The notes: generated by a model from the sequence alone, not told the origin. Counted from the stretch's first letter, positions 8,511 to 17,457 are shown. The stretch: DNA of 64,000 nt from WHSW01 sp963769945 (GCA_963769945.1 CAVYOA010000014.1:124001-188000), one strand, 5' to 3'. A program made the numbers and translations.

Positions 8511-9573
8511 TCCGCGTAGCACCCAGCTTCGCCGCCCACTCGAACGGCCCACGAGGGTGGTTGAGCCCGAGCTTCATCGCCGTGTCAATGTCATCGACCT
8601 CGGCCACGCCCTCCTCGACGGCGAAGCAGGCCTCGTTGACGAGCTGAGCGACAATTCGCTCGAGGATCTGGGCGCGGTGGCGGTCGCCGAGTTGCGGCAC
8701 ATCCACCTCGACGCGCTTGCCTGCTGCGTACTCATAGAAGCCGTGGTCGCTCTTTCGGCCGAGCCGGCCGGCGGCGACCATATGCGCTGAGATCGCGCTT
8801 GGCTGCCAACGCGGTTCCGGGCGCTGGCGAAAGAAGGAGCGCGCGACCTCGAGGTTGACATCGATGCCAATCAGGTCCATGAGCTCGAACGGGCCCATGC
8901 GGTAGCCGCCGTCTTCGCGCATCACGGCATCAATCTCGGCGTGCGTGGCAATGCCCGCCTCGAGCATGCGCAGCGATTCCAGCGAGTACGGCCGGTTGCA
9001 CCGATTGACGATGAAGCCGGGGGAGTCGCTGCAGCGAATCGCGGTTCGTCCCATGTCGGCGGCGAGCTCGGTGACCGCCGCGAGCGTCGGCTCGCTCGTC
9101 GCTGAGCCTGCGACGACCTCGACCAGCTTCATCAGCGCCGGCGGGTTGAAGAAGTGCATGCCGCAGATCCGCTGCGGGCGCTGGGCCTGTGCGGCGATCT
9201 CGGCGACGGGGATCGAGGAGGTGTTGGTTGCGAGCACGGCGCTTTCGCCGCATACCTGCTCGAGCTGGTCGAACAATCCGCGCTTGAGCTCGAGATCCTC
9301 CGGAGCCGCCTCGATCACGATTTCGCAATCGCCCAGCTGATCCAGCGCCGTGACCGGCGCCAACAACGACGCCGCAGCTACAGCCTCGGCCTCGGTCCAG
9401 CGCCCGCGCTCGGCGCCCCGGTGCAAATCGGTGCCGACTCGCTTGTATCCCCGCTCGAGCGCATCGTCGCTCGGGTCCCAGAGCCTGGTCGGATGTCCGC
9501 CGAGGCAGGCGAGCTGGGCGATTCCGGCACCCATCGTGCCGGCGCCCGCCACGCCTACGAGCGAAGCGCTCAA
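8413..9573 (-). CDS. 3-hydroxyacyl-CoA dehydrogenase (3-hydroxybutyryl-CoA dehydrogenase type)
   Basis: Oxidises 3-hydroxyacyl-CoA to 3-ketoacyl-CoA with NAD, the third step of beta-oxidation. The NAD-binding Rossmann motif GVAGAGTMGAGIAQLA sits at the N-terminus. The catalytic segment GMHFFNPPALMKLVEVV carries the active-site His, SPGFIVNRCNRPY follows, and two C-terminal helical repeats come last (GPFELMDLIGID and HPRGPFEWAAKLG). The 386 residues suggest a protein with both C-terminal domains. Start TTG 9573 overlaps the enoyl-CoA hydratase stop as TTGA, showing translational coupling. A longer open frame upstream is only the shadow of the hydratase gene. Confidence 0.9.
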   Translation of the reverse strand: MSASLVGVAGAGTMGAGIAQLACLGGHPTRLWDPSDDALERGYKRVGTDLHRGAERGRWTEAEAVAAASLLAPVTALDQLGDCEIVIEAAPEDLELKRGLFDQLEQVCGESAVLATNTSSIPVAEIAAQAQRPQRICGMHFFNPPALMKLVEVVAGSATSEPTLAAVTELAADMGRTAIRCSDSPGFIVNRCNRPYSLESLRMLEAGIATHAEIDAVMREDGGYRMGPFELMDLIGIDVNLEVARSFFRQRPEPRWQPSAISAHMVAAGRLGRKSDHGFYEYAAGKRVEVDVPQLGDRHRAQILERIVAQLVNEACFAVEEGVAEVDDIDTAMKLGLNHPRGPFEWAAKLGATRIIEILHALHARGDERYRPAGELQRIASAAAAT

Positions 9574-10343
9574 CGGCCTCGGTACTCGGGCTTTCGCTTC
9601 TCGAGGAAGGCGCGCATGCCCTCGACGCGGTCCTCGGTCGCCATCGCCAGTTCGTAGAGCCGGCGCTCTGACTCGAGCCCTGCCGACATCGCTGTTTCCT
9701 CGGCGCCGAGCACGGCCTGCTTGGCCAGGCGCGCGGCCAGCGGCGGGCGCCGCGCGACGGTGTGGGCGAGCTCTAGGGCCGCCTCGAACCAGTCGTCGCG
9801 CTTGCGAACCACCTTGTTGACGAGGCCGAGCGTCTCGGCCTCGAGAGCGTCGAAGCGCCGCCCGGTGAGCACCAGCTCCATCGCCCGCTGCTTGCCGATC
9901 GCGCGCGCCAGTCGCTGGGTGCCGCCACCGCCGGGGATGATCCCCAGCGTGATCTCCGGCTGGCCGAACTCGGCCGTCTCGGAGGCGACGATCATGTCGC
10001 AGGCGAGCGCCAGCTCGCAGCCGCCGCCCAGCGCCCAGCCCGAGACCGCGGCGATCAGCGGCGTGCGCACATCGGCGACTCGGCGCCAAAACGAAGCCGC
10101 TGGATGGAACATCGCCTCGTGAAACTCACGCGCGGCGAGCACGCCGATGTCGGCACCGGCGGCGAAGACCTCGTCGGAGCCGGCGATGACGATGCACCGG
10201 ACCTCGTCGTCGGTGTCAAGCGTCGCCAGCGCGCTCGCGAGCTCATCCATCAGCTCAGGCGAGAGCGCATTGCGAGCCTCGGGGCGATTGAGGCGGCAGA
10301 TCGCGACGGTGGCGTCGCGGCTAACTTCGACGAGTCCGCTCAC
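9570..10343 (-). CDS. Enoyl-CoA hydratase/isomerase family protein
   Basis: 257 residues, crotonase fold. It hydrates 2-enoyl-CoA, the second beta-oxidation step. Visible features: NRPEARNALSPELMDEL at the N-terminus, FAAGADIGVLA (oxyanion-hole region), SGWALGGGCELALACD (second oxyanion Gly and a catalytic Glu), and FGQPEITLGIIPGGGGTQRLAR (second catalytic Glu). Both Glu residues of a true hydratase are in place. GTG 10343 is preferred over the longer frame to 10397 because it removes an Arg-rich leader that overlaps the dehydrogenase gene. Seven bases separate it from the preceding stop, and it is coupled by TTGA to the next gene. Confidence 0.9.
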   Translation of the reverse strand: MSGLVEVSRDATVAICRLNRPEARNALSPELMDELASALATLDTDDEVRCIVIAGSDEVFAAGADIGVLAAREFHEAMFHPAASFWRRVADVRTPLIAAVSGWALGGGCELALACDMIVASETAEFGQPEITLGIIPGGGGTQRLARAIGKQRAMELVLTGRRFDALEAETLGLVNKVVRKRDDWFEAALELAHTVARRPPLAARLAKQAVLGAEETAMSAGLESERRLYELAMATEDRVEGMRAFLEKRKPEYRGR

Positions 10344-10350
10344 GTTGTAC

Positions 10351-11514
10351 CTAGCCGGGCGGCAGCATCGCGTTGATCCCGGTCGCGTCCCTGCCAATGA
10401 TCAGCTTCTGAATCTGCGACGTGCCTTCATACAGCGTCGTCACGCGGGCGTCGCGCAGGTAGCGCTCGACCGGGTAGTCGTCGACGTAGCCCGAGCCGCC
10501 GTGGACCTGGATCGCCAGGTTTGCTGCCTCGACCGCCGACTCGGTCGCATAGAGCTTGGCGACAGAGGTCTCGATCGTCGACGGCTTGCCTGCGTCCTTG
10601 AGCAGGCCGGCGCGGCGCACCAGCATCCGCGCTGCGTCGCGGCGCACGATCATGTCGGCGATCATCTCCTGGACCAGCTGGAAGCTCGCGAGCGGCACGC
10701 CGAACTGCTTACGCTCCGTCGAGTAGGCGACCGAGGCCTGCACGCAGCCCTCGATGATGCCAACGCAGCCCGCGGCGACCGAGTAGCGGCCCGAGTCGAG
10801 CGCCGACATCGCGATCTTGAAGCCGTCGCCGACCTCGCCCATGAGGGCGTCGTCTGCGACCACAACCCCGTCGAGTGAGATCTCGGCGGTGTCGGAAGCG
10901 CGCAGGCCGAGCTTGCCGTGGATCTCCTGTGTCGTGAAGCCGTCGCTCTCTGACGGAACCAGAAAGCATGCGAGCCCCTTGTGCTTTTTCTCGGGGTCGG
11001 TCTGGGCGAAGATCAGCGCGACCTCGCAGACGTTGCCGAGCGAGATCCACATCTTGGCGCCGTTGAGGCGCCAGCCGCCGTCGATCTTCTCCGCGCGAGT
11101 GCGCAGGTTGGCCGCGTCGGAGCCGGTGTCGGGCTCGGTCAGCCCGAAGCAGCCGAAGGCATCGCCCGCGGTCAGCCGCGGCAGCCACTGCTCCTTCTGA
11201 GCTTCTGAGCCCCAGCGCTCGATCGAGCCGCAAACCAGCGAAGTCTGGACCGAGACGACGGTGCGCATGGCCGAGTCGCCGCGCCCGATCTCCTCGACGA
11301 TCAGCCCATAGCTGACGAAGTCCAGTTCGCGCCCCCCGTACTTCTCGGCGACCGGCGCGCCCAGATAGCCCATCTCGCCGATGCGGCGGGCGAGCTCGAT
11401 GTCGAACTTCATCGCTCGATCGGAGTCGCGCGCCTTCGGCACGATCTCGTTGTCGGTGAAGTCGCGCGCGGTCTCCTGGATCAGGCGCTGCTCGTCCGTG
11501 AGTGCCCAGTCCAT
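10351..11514 (-). CDS. Acyl-CoA dehydrogenase
   Basis: 387 residues, the usual family length. An FAD-dependent enzyme that introduces the 2,3 double bond into acyl-CoA, the first step of beta-oxidation. Motifs in order: LTDEQRLIQETARDF (N-terminal helical domain), GCFGLTEPDTGSDAANLRT (FAD and substrate binding), AKMWISLG, the C-terminal QFGVPLASFQLVQ, and LYEGTSQIQKLIIGRD, where the Glu is the usual catalytic base. ATG 11514 is taken; a TTG lies one codon upstream. It is first of three coupled genes covering dehydrogenation, hydration and oxidation; no thiolase is visible in the window. Substrate chain length cannot be told. Confidence 0.92.
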   Translation of the reverse strand: MDWALTDEQRLIQETARDFTDNEIVPKARDSDRAMKFDIELARRIGEMGYLGAPVAEKYGGRELDFVSYGLIVEEIGRGDSAMRTVVSVQTSLVCGSIERWGSEAQKEQWLPRLTAGDAFGCFGLTEPDTGSDAANLRTRAEKIDGGWRLNGAKMWISLGNVCEVALIFAQTDPEKKHKGLACFLVPSESDGFTTQEIHGKLGLRASDTAEISLDGVVVADDALMGEVGDGFKIAMSALDSGRYSVAAGCVGIIEGCVQASVAYSTERKQFGVPLASFQLVQEMIADMIVRRDAARMLVRRAGLLKDAGKPSTIETSVAKLYATESAVEAANLAIQVHGGSGYVDDYPVERYLRDARVTTLYEGTSQIQKLIIGRDATGINAMLPPG

Positions 11515-11566
11515 CAACGCGGGTCAGAACGGGGCGGCGTTGGTTGGCTGGGCACCAGTTCGAACA

Positions 11567-12361
11567 TCAGCTCGCGGGGGCGCCGAGCTCTGCCGCCACT
11601 ACCTCGGCGAAGGCGGCGGCGGCCTCGGCGGTGCGGGGACCCGATTCGAGCACGCGATCGTCGATCGCCGAGATCGGCTGGACCTCCCGCAGCGTCGAGG
11701 CGAGGAACGCCTCGCTTGCCGCGAGCGCGTCGGTGAGCTCGTAGCTGCCTTCGGCAACTTCGAGCGAATCGACGACCGCTCGACGCGTGATCGAATCGAG
11801 GATGCCGGTTTCGAGCGCGGGGGTGCGCAGCTCACCGCCGGCGACCCAGAAGATCGTCGAGGTCGGCGCTTCGAGCACGATCCCGTCCGGGCGCACGAGC
11901 AGGGCGTCGTCGGCACCGCGGGCCTTGGCGATTCGGGTGGCGTGCATGTTGGCGCCGTAGGAGAGCGACTTGACGCCGGTAAGGATCACGGTGGGGGAGT
12001 AGGTGACGGAGGCGAGCGAGACGGTGGCGGCCATCTCGATCAGCGTCTCGGTCAGGGCGACGCGCAGGCCGCCGCGGGTGACGAGCAGCCGCAGCTGCGC
12101 ATCGGCGTCGCCGTTTCGTTCCAGCAGCGCGCCGATCTCGGTCTCGAGCTCAGCCCGAGGCACCGGCAGATCGATCGCCGCGCCCGAGCGCTCGAGGCGA
12201 TCGAGATGGTCGCCGAGCGCGTACGGACGGCCGGCGTAGAGCCGGATCACCTCGAACACCCCGTCGCCCCGATAGAGGCCGTCGTCGCGCAGCGGGATCA
12301 TCGTCTCGTCGGTTGGCGTGATCTCGCCGTTGACCGAGGCGAGCTCCTGAAATTCAGCCAT
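11567..12361 (-). CDS. Class IV aminotransferase / aminodeoxychorismate lyase-like PLP enzyme
   Basis: 264 residues, fold type IV PLP enzyme. Seen: SVNGEITP and GLYRGDGVFEVIRLYAGRPYALGDHLDRLERS (typical N-terminal small domain with the Arg-rich substrate region), the PLP lysine in GVKSLSYGANMHATRIAKARGADDALLV, and ILDSITRRAVVDSLEVAEG in the C-terminal half. The family includes branched-chain aminotransferase, D-amino acid aminotransferase and 4-amino-4-deoxychorismate lyase (pabC). Features do not separate these reliably, and the short length favours the lyase or D-amino acid type. It lies 52 bp upstream of the acyl-CoA dehydrogenase on the same strand. Frame intact. Confidence 0.8.
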   Translation of the reverse strand: MAEFQELASVNGEITPTDETMIPLRDDGLYRGDGVFEVIRLYAGRPYALGDHLDRLERSGAAIDLPVPRAELETEIGALLERNGDADAQLRLLVTRGGLRVALTETLIEMAATVSLASVTYSPTVILTGVKSLSYGANMHATRIAKARGADDALLVRPDGIVLEAPTSTIFWVAGGELRTPALETGILDSITRRAVVDSLEVAEGSYELTDALAASEAFLASTLREVQPISAIDDRVLESGPRTAEAAAAFAEVVAAELGAPAS

Positions 12362-12463
12362 TGCCCGAGGCTATCGCGCGGCGGGATTCTCGATCACGGT
12401 CGCCAGCCTCTGGCTAGCCCCGAGGCATGGTGATCTGATGGAGATTCATGGCATACCGCTGGT

Positions 12464-12940
12464 TTAGGCGTCTGTCAGAGTAAATCGAGCGAAACCTCGG
12501 CCGGCGACGGCCGGCTTGAGTTCGTCGACCGTAGGAAGGCGGTCGACGTTCAGCTTGAGCCCGAGCTGCGAAGCTCCGCGTGTACCCGAGCGCTGAAGAA
12601 GCGCGAGGTAGGCCTTCGCGACTTGCTCAGGATCCTCCTCGAGCTCGCCGTATGCCGCGTGCTCTCGCCCGTCGATCCTTATGCGCACGTTTGCGCCCCC
12701 GCGTAGATTGAAACGCCACCTTCCCCGCGCGGCCACGGTCAGCACGCTGCCGTGTTGGTGGCGACCGATCGGTATCGCGTACTCCCGTCCGGACTTTCGC
12801 CCGGTGACCGTCAAGACGACGAGGTGCTTGCTCAAGATCCTGTGAAAGGGTGAATGCAGTACGCGGCGGACTACCGGATTGCCCAGCTGCAGAAGCAGCG
12901 GCGGAGGGACGCGCTCTTCAACGGGGGGCGGTGAGGGCAT
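12464..12940 (-). CDS. Deazaflavin (F420)-dependent nitroreductase family protein
   Basis: 158 residues. The segment LVVLTVTGRKSGREYAIPIGRHQHG is the hallmark of the F420_nitrored family (PF04075, Ddn-like), split-barrel proteins that use F420H2 to reduce nitro compounds or quinones. The C-terminal half (WRFNLRGGANVRIRIDGRE) also fits. ATG 12940 overlaps the end of the SRPBCC gene by 23 bp, whereas the longer start at 12991 would overlap more. It is third in an overlapping trio, so it is probably cotranscribed. The physiological substrate is unknown, and F420 use is inferred from the family. Confidence 0.75.
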   Translation of the reverse strand: MPSPPPVEERVPPPLLLQLGNPVVRRVLHSPFHRILSKHLVVLTVTGRKSGREYAIPIGRHQHGSVLTVAARGRWRFNLRGGANVRIRIDGREHAAYGELEEDPEQVAKAYLALLQRSGTRGASQLGLKLNVDRLPTVDELKPAVAGRGFARFTLTDA

Positions 12941-13556
12941 CTTCGGGTTGCGCTTCGAGTGCCAGTCCTTTCGACAGTCGCTTGATCTCACGCAGCATAT
13001 GCCGCTCCATCACCAGCGAGCCGAGTTCCATCGGCAGCATCGCGATGCGTGCGGCGAGCGAGGGGAGGTTGAAGCGGTTTCGGCTTATCAACCTCGTCCG
13101 TCCACCACGGTCCACAAGCACGAACGCCCAACTCCAGTTCCCATCCTCCGAGCGCCAGACGAGCGCATGTCGCGGCTCGACGAGCTCGAGCCGCATCCGG
13201 TTCGCGCCAAGGTCGATCGTGTCGCCGGCCTGAGGTCGCTGATACTGCGGTAACACGCGATCGACGCTATGCATGTTGAGGCCAAGCAGGTTCTCGATCC
13301 AGTCGTAGGTGTAGGCGCCTCCGCGCGGAGACGGACCCATCTGCGCCAGCCATGGCCAGACATCGGCGGGCGGAGCGTCGATATCGATGGCACGCGTCGT
13401 TTCGCCGTTGGCCGTTGGCAGCAGCTCATCGCCCGCAAGTGGCCCGTCCGCCTCGGTCTGAGTCGCGCCCCAGGTGAGAACTCGTCGCCGGATCACGGCG
13501 TATCCGACCGCTGCGAGCAAAGGCGATGACGCGAGGATCACGGAGCGGAGCTTCAT
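12918..13556 (-). CDS. SRPBCC-fold protein with N-terminal membrane anchor
   Basis: 212 residues. An N-terminal hydrophobic stretch (SVILASSPLLAAVGYAVI) looks like a membrane anchor. The rest resembles the START/SRPBCC hydrophobic-ligand fold: RAIDIDAPPADVWPWLAQMG is the typical first strand and helix, followed by AGDTIDLGANRMRLELVEPRHALVWRSED and an Arg-containing strand TRLISRNRF. ATG 13556 overlaps the upstream stop as ATGA. Such proteins bind lipids or polyketides, but the ligand is unknown. The three-gene overlap with a hypothetical protein and a nitroreductase suggests a common pathway. Confidence 0.65.
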   Translation of the reverse strand: MKLRSVILASSPLLAAVGYAVIRRRVLTWGATQTEADGPLAGDELLPTANGETTRAIDIDAPPADVWPWLAQMGPSPRGGAYTYDWIENLLGLNMHSVDRVLPQYQRPQAGDTIDLGANRMRLELVEPRHALVWRSEDGNWSWAFVLVDRGGRTRLISRNRFNLPSLAARIAMLPMELGSLVMERHMLREIKRLSKGLALEAQPEDALTAPR

Positions 13557-14164
13557 TGACGAGAGTTTGCCCACTCGTGCCGTGCGGCCTCCATAGCTCG
13601 CTGCCTTTGAGCGACGGTTAGCCCAGCGTGCCAGCCCGGCGCCCGGCCGCCGTCAGGGGGCTGAACTGACTCGGTGTTGATTGCGCTGGTCGCGATCACC
13701 CACGCGATCACTGCGTTCGAGTTCCACATCTCGCCCGTGGCCAGCTCGTCGCGACCCCAAACAGGCGTCGGAACCTGCGGGACTGTGGCGAGCACTCGCC
13801 GCGCGCAGTCTTCATCGTGACTCAACCGCCGCGGACTATCCACGGCCTCCAAGACGTCCGGAATGTGTCCACCGCGCCAGACACGGATCTCGTAACGGAA
13901 GATTCGAAACCGGCCCGCCCAGCGACTGCCAACTGCGCCTCCGGCGACGACGCCGCGGTCGGTGCCGCTCAGGTCCGGCACGGGCGTCTGTTCGATCACA
14001 TACGTCCCCTCCGCCACCTCGACTTGAAGCGCGGAGTGGTAGAGATCGCAGCGCGGGCGTCGGGCCAGTCGTGCCGCCAGCGCCTCGTAGAGGCGACCGT
14101 TGAGCCTGACGGAATGCCCTCCCGCGCCGAGCGGCAACCAGTACAGGTCGACTGCAGCCGGCAC
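13553..14164 (-). CDS. Conserved hypothetical protein, first gene of overlapping trio
   Basis: 203 residues, not recognised with confidence. No signal peptide or membrane helix. The protein has an HSAL motif near residue 43 (RCDLYHSALQVEV, then TYVIEQTPVPD) and a C-terminal EMWNSNAVIAWVI segment. This order recalls papain-like NlpC/P60 or permuted hydrolases, but no cysteine sits in the expected place, so a catalytic role is not supported. The late segment PDGGRAPGWHAGL is Gly/Pro rich. It precedes the SRPBCC gene with an ATGA overlap and is likely cotranscribed with it and the nitroreductase. Frame intact, codon usage like neighbours. Confidence 0.6.
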   Translation of the reverse strand: MPAAVDLYWLPLGAGGHSVRLNGRLYEALAARLARRPRCDLYHSALQVEVAEGTYVIEQTPVPDLSGTDRGVVAGGAVGSRWAGRFRIFRYEIRVWRGGHIPDVLEAVDSPRRLSHDEDCARRVLATVPQVPTPVWGRDELATGEMWNSNAVIAWVIATSAINTESVQPPDGGRAPGWHAGLTVAQRQRAMEAARHEWANSRQ

Positions 14165-14271
14165 CCAGCGAGTATCGCAAGCTCGTGGCGAAGCTCGCCC
14201 AGGCCGGCCGTCGTGCGATCCCGCGCTGCCGGCCGGCGCCGCGGGAGGGCGCTCAGGCGTATGGTGAGGTC

Positions 14272-14595
14272 ATGGAGTTCATCTTCGTCACGCTCGGGAT
14301 GATCGGTCTAATCGCGCTCTGCCTCGTGCTCGTGGCGCGGGCCTATCCGGGCAGTGGAGCCGACCTGGTCGACTGGAAGCCGACACGGTCGCACGAGGTC
14401 GAGGCGCAGCTCGAACTCGACGACGTCGAGCAGATGCTCGCGGCGCAGAACGAGTACCGGCGCCGCCGCGGTGCTCCGGAGCTGACCGAGGACGACGCCA
14501 ACCGGATGGCGCGAGAGGACGAGGCCGTTCGCGAGCGCGCCCGCCGTAGCAACGAAAGCCGCCTCGACGAGCTCGAGGACGAGTACGGCATCTAG
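14272..14595 (+). CDS. Small membrane protein, unknown function
   Basis: 107 residues. One N-terminal helix (FIFVTLGMIGLIALCLVLVA) is followed by a charged cytoplasmic tail with an acidic coiled-coil-like region (EAQLELDDVEQMLAAQNEYRR) and ending DELEDEYGI. ATG 14272 follows GTGAGG as ribosome binding site; a longer in-frame start at 14185 would add a non-conserved basic leader. No family recognised. It lies 21 bp upstream of the Rossmann-fold gene, so the two may be cotranscribed. Confidence 0.6.
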   Translation: MEFIFVTLGMIGLIALCLVLVARAYPGSGADLVDWKPTRSHEVEAQLELDDVEQMLAAQNEYRRRRGAPELTEDDANRMAREDEAVRERARRSNESRLDELEDEYGI

Positions 14596-14616
14596 CCGTA
14601 GCGGGACTCGGTTTCA

Positions 14617-15096
14617 GTGGCGCGCGCTCTGATCGTCGGCTGTGGCTGTCGCGGGCGCTCGCTGGGGGCAGCGCTGATCGAGGGCGGCTGGCTGGTTCGC
14701 GGCACTTCACGGAATCGCCAGGGGCTCGATGCGATCGAAGCCGCCGGGATCGAGTCCGCGGAGGCCGATCCCGATCGGATCGCCACCCTGACCGATCACG
14801 TCGACGGCGTCACGCTGATCTTCTGGCTGCTCGGCTCCGCGGCAGGCAACGCCGACGCCGTCAACGGCCCGCGTCTGGAGCGGATGCTGGAGGAGATCGT
14901 CGACACCCCAGTCCGCGGCTTCGTCTTCGAAGCAGCCGGCGCAGCTGAGGAAACGGTGCTCGCAGCGGGCGCGGCTGCGGTGCGCGCGGCGGGCGAGCGC
15001 TGGCGGATTCCGGTCGAGGTGGTCAACGTCGATCCGAGCGATCACGAGGCTTGGCGAGCGGCGATGCTCGCCGCGGCCGAACGCCTGATCGGTTGA
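14617..15096 (+). CDS. NAD(P)-binding Rossmann-like protein
   Basis: 159 residues, GTG start. The N-terminus ARALIVGCGCRGRSLGAALIEGGW is a Rossmann GxGxxG-like motif for a nucleotide cofactor, as in SDR-related epimerase-like proteins, but a catalytic Tyr-x-x-x-Lys is not seen. The middle (VDGVTLIFWLLGSAAG) and a C-terminal strand (IPVEVVNVDP) fit a short Rossmann domain. Function is not determinable. It is convergent with the acidic membrane protein, with stops about 10 bp apart. Confidence 0.55.
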   Translation: MARALIVGCGCRGRSLGAALIEGGWLVRGTSRNRQGLDAIEAAGIESAEADPDRIATLTDHVDGVTLIFWLLGSAAGNADAVNGPRLERMLEEIVDTPVRGFVFEAAGAAEETVLAAGAAAVRAAGERWRIPVEVVNVDPSDHEAWRAAMLAAAERLIG

Positions 15097-15105
15097 CCCA
15101 GACGG

Positions 15106-15697
15106 CTACTGAAGCGGGTCCGGAGGGCGCTGCGGCGCGTTCTCGGCCGACCACGGCGCCTCGTCGGCGACCTCCTTGGGTGGCTGGTCGAGCTCGTCGG
15201 CGAGCGTCTTCAAGCCGAAGCCGAGGGCGATGACCACGGCGACGACGATGCCGTAGATCGTGGCCTGGCGCAGCGGGCTGGCGCTGTAGCGGCCGCCGAT
15301 GACCTCACGGCGTTTGTCGAGCCCCATCGCGTCGGTGTCGGACTGGTCGCCGCGGGCGAGGCGCTCCTGGGGCGATTCCTTCTCGATCTTCGTGTTCGGG
15401 CCGATCGAGGGCGCGGTGATGTCGCTGATGTCCTCGCTCTTGGAATCATCGTCGTCGGTCGATCCGCCGGCAGCGGACGAGTCGTCCATCGTCGACCTGG
15501 TCGTCGTCGGAGTCCCCGTCGATTTGATTGTCGTCGCGAGCCTCGTCAACCTCGTCGTCGTCGGCCCCATCGTCGCGAGCCTCGTCGTAGTCGGAATCGT
15601 TGGCAGGCGACGAGTCGTAGTCGCGATCGTCGTCTCGCCCGCTGTCGTCAGCGGCCTCGTCGGTGTGCTCACCCTCTCGACCATCGCGGGCCAACAC
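15106..15697 (-). CDS. Acidic-tract membrane protein with one frame change
   Basis: The C-terminal 127 residues (ATG 15489) are open: an acidic start (STDDDDSKSEDIS), a conserved-looking middle ending REVIGGRYSASPLRQ, one membrane helix (ATIYGIVVAVVIALGFGL) and a short Pro-rich tail. Immediately upstream, in another frame (15446-15697), about 70 codons encode an equally acidic stretch (DYDEARDDGADDDEVDEAR). The most economical reading is one gene starting at 15697 with a single base change near 15485 joining two Asp-rich tracts. The alternative is that ATG 15489 is the true start. Function unknown. Confidence 0.5.
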
Positions 15698-15799
15698 TAA
15701 GCCACCAGTCGCACGATTTCCAGCGACAACTACGGCTAGAGGCTCATATCAACCCCTGTAAACTCGATCAGGATTCACTGATTTAGAAGGAGGAAGGCT

Positions 15800-16647
15800 G
15801 TGTCCGACTACGCCAACGACGTTCTCGTCTCCACCGACTGGGTCGCCGAGCATCTCGACGATGACTCGATCCGGATCGTCGAGGTCGACGAGAATCCCGC
15901 TCTGTACGCGGAGGCTCACATCCCCGGGGCGATCGGCTTCGACTGGAAGGCCGATCTCCAAGACCAGGTCAAGCGCGACTTTCTCAGCGCCGAGGACTTC
16001 GGCGCCCTGATGGGCAGCCGCGGGATCTCCAACGACCACACCGTCGTGCTTTACGGCGACCGCAACAACTGGTTTGCCGCCTACACCTACTGGTATTTCC
16101 GCTACTACGGCCACGACAAGGTCAAGCTCGTCAACGGCCCTCGTGAGAAGTGGATCGGCGAGGAGCGCGAGACGACCGACGAGGCGCCGTCATACGACGA
16201 GACCGACGCTTCGAGGCCAAGCCCGGCGACGAGGCGATCCGCGCCAAGCGCGACGAGGTTCATGCCGCGCTCGATGCGTCCACCAACCTCGTCGACGTCC
16301 GCAGCCCGCAGGAGTTCTCCGGTGAGCTGATCGCGATGACGGGCTATGAGCAGGAGGGCGCCCAGCGCGGCGGCCACATCCCCGGCGCCGCCTCGGTGCC
16401 GTGGGCTAAGGCCGTCGAGGAGGACGGCACCTTTCGCTCGGCCGACGAGCTGCGACAGCTCTACAGCGACGCCGGCGTGATCGAAAACGGCACGCCGATC
16501 ATCGCCTATTGCCGCATCGGCGAGCGCTCGGCCCATACATGGTTCGTGCTGCACGAGCTGCTCGGCGAGTCGGATGTCAAGAACTACGACGGCTCCTGGA
16601 CCGAGTGGGGCAACCTCGTCGACGTTCCGATTGAAAAGGACGTATAG
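15800..16647 (+). CDS. sseA: Thiosulfate/3-mercaptopyruvate sulfurtransferase (two rhodanese domains), one frame change
   Basis: About 282 residues. The N-terminal inactive rhodanese domain (VLVSTDWVAEHLDD, HIPGAIGFDWKADLQD) and the C-terminal catalytic domain (NLVDVRSPQEFSGE, GGHIPGAASVPWAKA) are both present. The active-site loop is CRIGERS, with the catalytic Cys at about 16511, the form usual in actinobacterial SseA. The GTG start at 15800 is fixed by an excellent ribosome binding site, GAAGGAGGAAGG. Near 16205 the frame shifts between TDEAPSYDETDA and FEAKPGDEAIRAK; both sides are conserved, so a one-base consensus error is likely. It transfers sulfane sulfur to cyanide or thiols in the cytoplasm. 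Confidence 0.85.
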
Positions 16648-16682
16648 CCGCTGCAAGCCGGCGCATCGCGGCATCGGCCGGC

Positions 16683-17457
16683 GTGTCGCCACGACTCGCC
16701 TGCTTCCGCGGCCTGCTCCGCGACCTGCTGTCCGCGGCCGACGCCGGCGCCGGTCGCACGCCGGCGACTATCCCTGGCCGAAGCGGATCGACGCCGCGCA
16801 GCGGTTTGCCGACCAGCGGGCCGGGACGGTGTCGTTTGCGGTCGTCGATGAGTCGGGCGAGCTGCGTGGTGAGCATCCTGGCCGAGTCCACAACTCGGCG
16901 AGCGTGGTCAAGGTGGTGTTCATGGTCGCGCTGCTGCGCGAGCCCGGCGTTCGCGACGATGCGCTCACCGACTCCGAGAAGGCGCTGCTGGAGCCGATGA
17001 TCAGGCGCTCCGACAACCAGACTGCGACCGCGATCTACAACCGCGTCGGCGAGGCTGCGATCTACCGGCGTCGCGCGCGACGCCGGGCTCGATCACTTCA
17101 CGACCCAGCCGACCTGGGGCCTGACGACGATCACGCCAGGCTCGCAGGCGCGTTTCTTCAACCGGCTCGAGACCTACATCCCCAAGCGCCACCGAAGCTA
17201 CGCGATGCGGCTGCTGACGCAGATCGTTCCCGTCGCAGCGCTGGGGCATCCCCAAGTTCGCGCCGCAGGGCTGGCGGCTTCATTTCAAGGGCGGTTGGTC
17301 GGGCCGGCCGAACTGGCGCATCAATCAGGTGATGACGCTGCGCGAGCCGCCGCGGCGCTTCAGCCTCGCGATCCTGACTCGCGATCAGCCGTCGAAGGAG
17401 TACGGCGAGGAAACGATCGAAGGCGTTGCCAAGCGCCTGCTTCGCGGCTACGACTGA
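16683..17457 (+). CDS. Class A beta-lactamase-like serine hydrolase, frame-broken
   Basis: Conserved segments are spread over three frames: PWPKRIDAAQRFADQRAGTV and SASVVKVVFM (SxxK, nucleophile Ser), RRSDNQTAT (SDN motif), then after a break near 17065 DHFTTQPTWGLTTITPGS, and after another near 17235 LHFKGGWSGRPN (KGG in place of KTG). The order SxxK-SDN-KxG is that of class A beta-lactamases and related serine hydrolases. The N-terminus cannot be set: the region before GDYPWP is Arg-rich in every frame and any signal peptide is unresolved, so the start given is approximate. It may be a cell-wall-related hydrolase and not a resistance enzyme. The stop overlaps the convergent Nudix gene by about 10 bp. 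Confidence 0.6.
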
